A DNA stretch of 64,000 nucleotides. It comes from Asterochloris sp. CNOR1. Its lineage: Eukaryota > Chlorophyta > Trebouxiophyceae > Trebouxiales > Trebouxiaceae. The position numbers were made by a program, and so were the translations under genes. Location of the stretch: assembly GCA_963969365.1 (NCBI GenBank), contig OZ017761.1, forward strand, positions 124,001-188,000, in the 5' to 3' direction. Positions 59,376 through 64,000 of this stretch are shown here, piece after piece (within the stretch, counting starts at the first letter, position 1; each line of letters opens with the position of its first letter). The notes under the pieces were generated by a model that worked only from the letters and a program-made list of their open reading frames with translations, was not told the origin of the DNA and did not search any database.

Positions 59376-62300
59376 TCACTGGTCTAGTCTTGAGTGAGGT
59401 TCTGCCCTTGCAGTATGCAAAGCGGGGCTGTTCAGGTTTTGAACAGCCACCTCTGTTGTGTTGATGTCCTGAGGCTCTCCTCCCATGCTGAATATCTGCT
59501 GTAAGTGGTATGCTGAGCAGACAGCGGTGGCGCCAATGCTGGCATCGGTCCCCCTTGTGGTTGGCGTGGTGACGTAGCCAATGAGGTGGGGAAGCTGCTG
59601 ATCAGTGTCGCTCTCAAGGGTGGTCGCAAACACCCGAGCGCCCACAGCTGCAGTCCCATGACCCGTCATTGTCAGACGCGTCTGCACTAGTCCCCCTGGG
59701 TGCGCTGTTGGCCCCTCTGGTGCAACAGATTTCGCGCTTGCAGCCTCCTGAAGCTGGTTCGGGGTCAGGGCCATCCAGGGATCTGCACGCGAGGGCTGGC
59801 AGCAGGTGATGGCAATCAGTCCAAGAAAATTTGGCATGGTCGTGACAGGTCATGCTCAACAGCGCTGAGGTCAGGACCACAGACAGGGATAAGTGATGAT
59901 AATCAGCTCCAGAATGCAGGGCATGAGCTGGCTGAAGAGTGAGCCAGTGCAGCTGTCCCAGTCTGTGGGTCTGCACATCCTGCGGCACCTGGCTGGCCTG
60001 CGTGCGAGGGCTGGCGATAAGGGGCCACTTGTAGACAGCTCTGCAGCTGAGAGTGCAGCATGCTGAGCGTGTTCCATGACAGCCACTTACTTGGTCGACC
60101 CAGTCTCCACTGGAACGCGCGCAGGCAGCGCTGGCAGAGCAGTGATCGGCCTCACAAAAGGCAGCTAAGGATTACTTTGACAGCAGCAGCCAGAAAAGTG
60201 CCAGGCACTAAGGGCTCTCTGCTGGCAGAGCACACTCAGCGCTTTGCCCAAGCAAGGCAGTGAGCACCAGCTCACCTGTGGCGCTCAGGGCTGCCCAGTC
60301 AGGGCTGTGCTGCTGCAGCAGGGCAGGGTCTGCCTTCCCGGGTGGGCGCTTGGCATGTTCCGCAGCCTGCTGCCGGTGCAGCTCCCTGGCCAAAGCTGCG
60401 CCAGCAGCGCAGGTGGGGTAGTCCTGGGGGAAGAGGGGGCGCCCCAGCTGCTGCTGGACCCATCTCCACTCCCGCTGCCCTGCTGCATACCCCCCGCAGA
60501 AGACAAGCTCGTGCCACAGCACGCCCACCCAGCCCGCCGGAACGGTCAGCGACCAGCCTGGGCTGCTGGAAGGGGGATGCGAGTGGCGGCGCTGCAGCAG
60601 CAGGCTGCAGGTGCTGCCTCCAGCCGCCTACAGGGCAGGGGTGCAGCATCTGCAGGAGGTGGTGCTTTGCTGCGCGAGCGATGTTCCCTCCGAGTCCAGG
60701 GCAGATTGCTTCAAGCCAGAGCAAGGCATTTCAGAAGGAAGGCCCCTGCAGCACAGGGCAGGGTGGCAGACGCTGTACACCAGAGGGCACACAGCATGTG
60801 ACTAGGACCCGTCAGTCTGGCAGCAGGCAGAAGATTCTAGGACCTGCAGAATCCCTCCAACATGACATGGCATCCCAAGAGCAGCAGCATGCAGTGATGT
60901 CCTGTCTCCCCCCCTCCCCGTCCAACAAGAGCAGACAGCAAAAGCCTGCTGATCAACAGAAGATTCCAGGAGACGCAGCAGGACTGCAAGTGGCGCTGCA
61001 TCCTTCTTAACCAGGACAGTGGCAAAGCAAATGAAGCAGACCACTGACCTGAGCAGAAGGCAGCTCGCAGCCCCTGCATGCCGCCAGGCTGCTGAGTCTG
61101 CCTCAGACTGAGGCAGCTGAAGTGCTGCCAGCCCTTGTGTTTTGGGAAAGTGGGAAATGCAGAGCAGACTGATGGCGAGTTTCAGCGAAAAGCGCGCCTG
61201 CTGTTCCTACCTGCTGCAGCGCTGCCAGGTCTGCCTCAGCGTGAGGCAGCTGGAGTGATGCCAGCCGGCTCTGCTGGCGCAGCCTGCTGATCTGCGCCTC
61301 ACTTAGAGGGGCCTGCTGATGCTGTGGCTGGGGATGCCAAAGCGTCCAGAGGCCGCAGCCTGGGGTGCACAGGCCAATGGGGTTGGCCGGCGTGACACCC
61401 TCTGCAAAGAGGGCAAGCACTGCTGTCATCTGCTCTGCAGGCAGCACAGACGGGCCCACCAGAGTGTCATCTGCAGGCAGGGCGACCACCGCTGTCGTCT
61501 GCTCGACAGGCAGCACACAGCAGTGACTGATGTAGGGGTGAGAGCTTCCCCATGCAGTCCATCATGATGCACAGCGTGCAAACCGTCTTGTGCTGGCAGC
61601 AGGCCAGGTGGGGAGCACCCAACACACTTGACCACCCCTTCTGCTAGCAGCAGCCCTTGCAAGGAGCACACAACACGTTTGGCCACCTACAAATAAAAAG
61701 CAGGCCAGACAGGCAGCACTCGACACTCCTGGCCAATCAGAAGTCTAACTGTAAAGCTCAACAACAGGCTGCTCTCGCCTGCCACAGCTGTATCATGCAG
61801 CTGCTGAGGGAGTCTGGGGTCCCCAATCTCCAATGCAAGCAGGTCTGCATCTGGAAGACTGGCAGGTCCAACCCCGTCTGCAAAGCGGCACAGCAAGCCT
61901 CAGGAAGTTGGCATGTTAGCACAGCTGTGGAACTGAGTTGCACATGCTCGAGTGTGCTCTGCGAGGGTGACAGCGATGCAAATGAGCTGGTGCAGAGCGG
62001 CAGACAAGGTGCTAGCATACACCTAGCTCTGCAGTCTGGTCAAGACCAGAGCCCTGCACCTGAGCAGGTGCCATGAATCATCGTGCAACATGCAACACTC
62101 ACGGCATGCACCTGCAGAGGCACGCACATGTTTGCACAGTTTCCATCACTGTTACACTGTTTGGGTCCTGGGTTTGAATGCGCAGCCCCCACTGCAACAG
62201 CCATGACTTCTCTGTTTTGCAGCCCCTGGAGTTGAACCCTTGTTCAGGTCAGCATCGCACCTGTCCCGCCAAAAGGGCTTTTCTTCAGCCTCAAGGCCTT

Positions 62301-64000
62301 TACCAGGGCTGCATCACAGCCAGGTCCACGCAGTTCAATGCGCCGCAGGTCGTGCACCCTGCAGACCAGGCGTGGCTGAGAATGTCGCAGATGGCACTGC
62401 ACAGATGGCTGCCGGTCACTGGCTGGAGCATGACTGCTAGCCCCTTGTGGGACCAAGCACGCCAGCAGCTGACCATGACTGCTGCCGAGGGATCATCTGG
62501 TGCAGGCCATGCTCACAAGCCATGTGCACACAACTGCTGGCCCACAGACGCCTGCAGAGCACCAACCTCGGCAACGACCAGCTTGGAACAGAGCAGCGCA
62601 CCTGGTGACAAAGGTGGCGCCATGCTGCGCACTGGCCGCTGCCAGTACCGCCTTGGCCTCATGCCAGGCCCCAGGGTGCACCCACAGCAGGGCGTCCATG
62701 GTGCCATCTGCAGCCTGCAACCTGTCAGCGTGAGGAACCTGCCTGCTGCTCGGTTCTGCATGGCTGGTGGCATCAGCAGCTGCCCGCTGCCTGCCTGTCA
62801 AGGACATGAGCAGCTCTGCGGGGCAGAGCAGCTGCTGGGGGCTGCAACCTGGCCGGTGCAGCAGGAGCTCCACTGCCTGCTGGCCCTGGAGGACTGGCTG
62901 TGATAGCCTGTCGCTCTGACCTGGGCTGCAGGGCACAGAAAGTGCAGATTGGGCATTGAGGAACGTCTAGGGTCTGTGAGGGGTTTCAAGACTCTGCACA
63001 AGGGCCTGGAGCATTGCGGGCTGCAAGAATCAGGCACTGGCCTGCCCACAGCTGCAGCATTTTAGAGCAGGCTCTGCTCATGCAACGACGGGGAGCTGAA
63101 CACATTGCCCAGACAGGCATGGCACAGCCATGTTGACCAGGGCAGCCATGCTGCGAGAGCCATGCCCCAGCTGCCAGATTCTTGCGCAGGAGCCAGGCAA
63201 GCCCCTACGCTCACCAGATCGAGCGCAGGAGCTGTTGCAGAGCCAGAGCTGTGCCCGTGAGCTGGATGGGCAGCAAGTAGGAGGCGTCATGCATGATGAA
63301 CTTGGTCTTGAGCTTCTCCAGCAGAGCCCGGCTGCCTAGGCCCTTTCCAGGAAGGCCTTCTGCCAGAACGTGGCCAAACCTGCGCATGGAGGCAAGCCCT
63401 GTGACAGTAAGGTTGCAGAAACATTTGAAAAGGCAGGCTCTTGCTAGACACCATCTGCCAGACGGTGTCAAACCTGCACAAGGAGGCCACTCCTGTGAGG
63501 GTAGATGTTGCATAAATGCTCAGCTGTTCAGGGCAGGCTGCGCCGTAGCATGGTGAGCAAAGTGCCGACTGACAAGATGCTGGCACCAGAACAATTTTTG
63601 AGACAGAGGACGCACCATGGCAGCAGCAGGAGGCACTACACATTCTAAGAAAACCTTGTCACAGTGCCTGATATATCTAGAGATATGGACTGGCCTTGCG
63701 CCATGAGCTGCACATGGCATGCCCAATCACAACTCTTTTTGGACCGCACAAGGCACCTGCCCTTCACCACACAGCATTCTGTGGCACCAAGCCCAGTACA
63801 GAGGACTCAGCCCTGTTGCATGAGGCATCCATGGGCAGTCATGCTCACCTTCGCACCATCTTCATGCGTTTGGCATGCCACACATGTGTCTCCAGCCGCC
63901 GCGGCGGCTGCTGGCAGGCAGTTGGCCTGTCAGCAGCAGTCATCTCAGTGTCAGCCAGTTCCCATGCCTCATGCTCAGAAACTGCCTGCGTGGCTGCCGG
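59376..64000 (-). CDS. POP1: Ribonuclease P/MRP subunit POP1 (5' end off the window)
   Basis: The largest protein of RNase P and RNase MRP, needed for tRNA 5' maturation and rRNA processing in the nucleus and nucleolus. Exons: 63849 to beyond 64000 (RRLETHVWHAKRMKMVRR, the POP1 signature), 63215-63379 (KFIMHDASYLLPIQLTG), 62602-62925 (AVELLLHRPGCSPQQLL, DALLWVHPGAWHEAKAV), 62261-62358 (RRIELRGPGCDAALVKAL, POPLD), about 61700-61877 (LLALEIGDPRLPQQ), 61211-61401 (APLSEAQISRLRQQSR), 60276-60591 (GWSLTVPAGWVGVLWHELVF, GRPLFPQDYPTCAAGAA) and 59376-59782 (IGYVTTPTTRGTDASIGA). Phases agree at every junction except the 3' end of the 61.7-kb exon, whose donor I could not fix. The C-terminal 40 residues after the glycine-rich motif have no clear homology. 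The N-terminal basic region lies outside the window. Confidence 0.92.
61415..61535. repeat. 67-bp tandem pair upstream of a POP1 exon
   Basis: Blocks ctgctgtcatctgctctgca ggcagcacag (near 61421) and ccgctgtcgtctgctcgaca ggcagcacac (near 61488) are 67 bp apart in the intron just before exon 61211-61401. It may be an echo of the acceptor region, but the exon side is not clearly copied. Confidence 0.6.
63380..63530 (-). repeat. Boundary echo of a POP1 exon acceptor
   Basis: The functional edge is 63379/63380 (ggccaaac|ctgcgcatggaggcaa). A copy (gtgtcaaac|ctgcacaaggaggcca ... ctcctgtgagggta) has its boundary at 63473, 94 bp further into the intron; both exon-side (tctgccaga) and intron-side sequence are copied. 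Confidence 0.8.

Noticed and set aside
59376-59782. Resemblance to a GcvT/YgfZ C-terminal domain
   Set aside because: Such barrel motifs occur in the C-terminal part of POP1, and the exon joins in phase to the POP1 chain.
61211-61401. Similarity of EAQISRLRQQSRLASLQLPH to GatC
   Set aside because: The flanking exons are clearly POP1 and the phases match; the same segment aligns with the POP1 region that follows the POPLD domain.

Overview
This is nuclear DNA of a photosynthetic eukaryote of the green lineage, most likely a chlorophyte alga (a trebouxiophyte would fit, but the sequence does not prove it). The evidence is a major chlorophyll a/b-binding LHCII gene, a SWEET sugar transporter, a SecA with a transit-peptide-like N-terminus, moderately GC-rich sequence, and genes cut into many short exons with GT-AG introns and a few GC-AG introns. 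There is no sign of operons, rRNA genes, CRISPR arrays or insertion sequences. Gene models were built by hand by joining exons whose homology, splice sites and codon phases agree. In most genes every junction keeps frame; the exceptions are stated in the entries.

Layout, left to right: NADSYN1 glutamine-dependent NAD+ synthetase (minus, 1-4999, 3' part off the edge); SWEET sugar transporter (minus, 5695-8312, 243 aa); a C3orf33-like membrane-anchored SNase-fold protein (minus, 8606-15417, 747 aa); a 27-residue ankyrin-like repeat protein (minus, 16031-16981); a zinc-less quinone oxidoreductase (plus, 17400-23499, 391 aa); an LHCII protein (minus, 23848-28916, 306 aa); an ADAL/MAPDA N6-methyl-AMP deaminase (minus, 29062-32374, 359 aa); an unrecognised protein (plus, 32586-33598, 314 aa); a 12-TM MFSD6-like permease with a giant central loop (minus, 34415-46021, about 980 aa); a SecA ATPase (minus, 46207-58334, 26 exons, 1700 aa); and POP1 of RNase P/MRP (minus, 59376 to beyond 64000).

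The genes do not form one pathway. They cover chloroplast function (LHCII, SecA), nucleotide and cofactor metabolism (NADSYN1, ADAL, quinone oxidoreductase), transport (SWEET, MFS) and RNA processing (POP1). Spacing is tight: 145 bp between LHCII and ADAL, 185 bp between MFS and SecA, and a 211-bp divergent promoter between ADAL and the 314-aa gene.

The most striking signal is in the introns. In at least eight of the eleven genes, an exon-intron boundary is followed or preceded by one to four degenerate tandem copies of itself: roughly 50-70 bp of exon edge plus the splice site and adjoining intron, usually 80-110 bp apart. Only the terminal copy is functional. I call these 'boundary echoes'; they account for much of the intron sequence here and may be how introns grow in this genome. 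A second theme is the insertion of long Ala/Ser/Gly/Gln-rich segments into conserved folds (SecA, MFS, C3orf33-like, quinone oxidoreductase).
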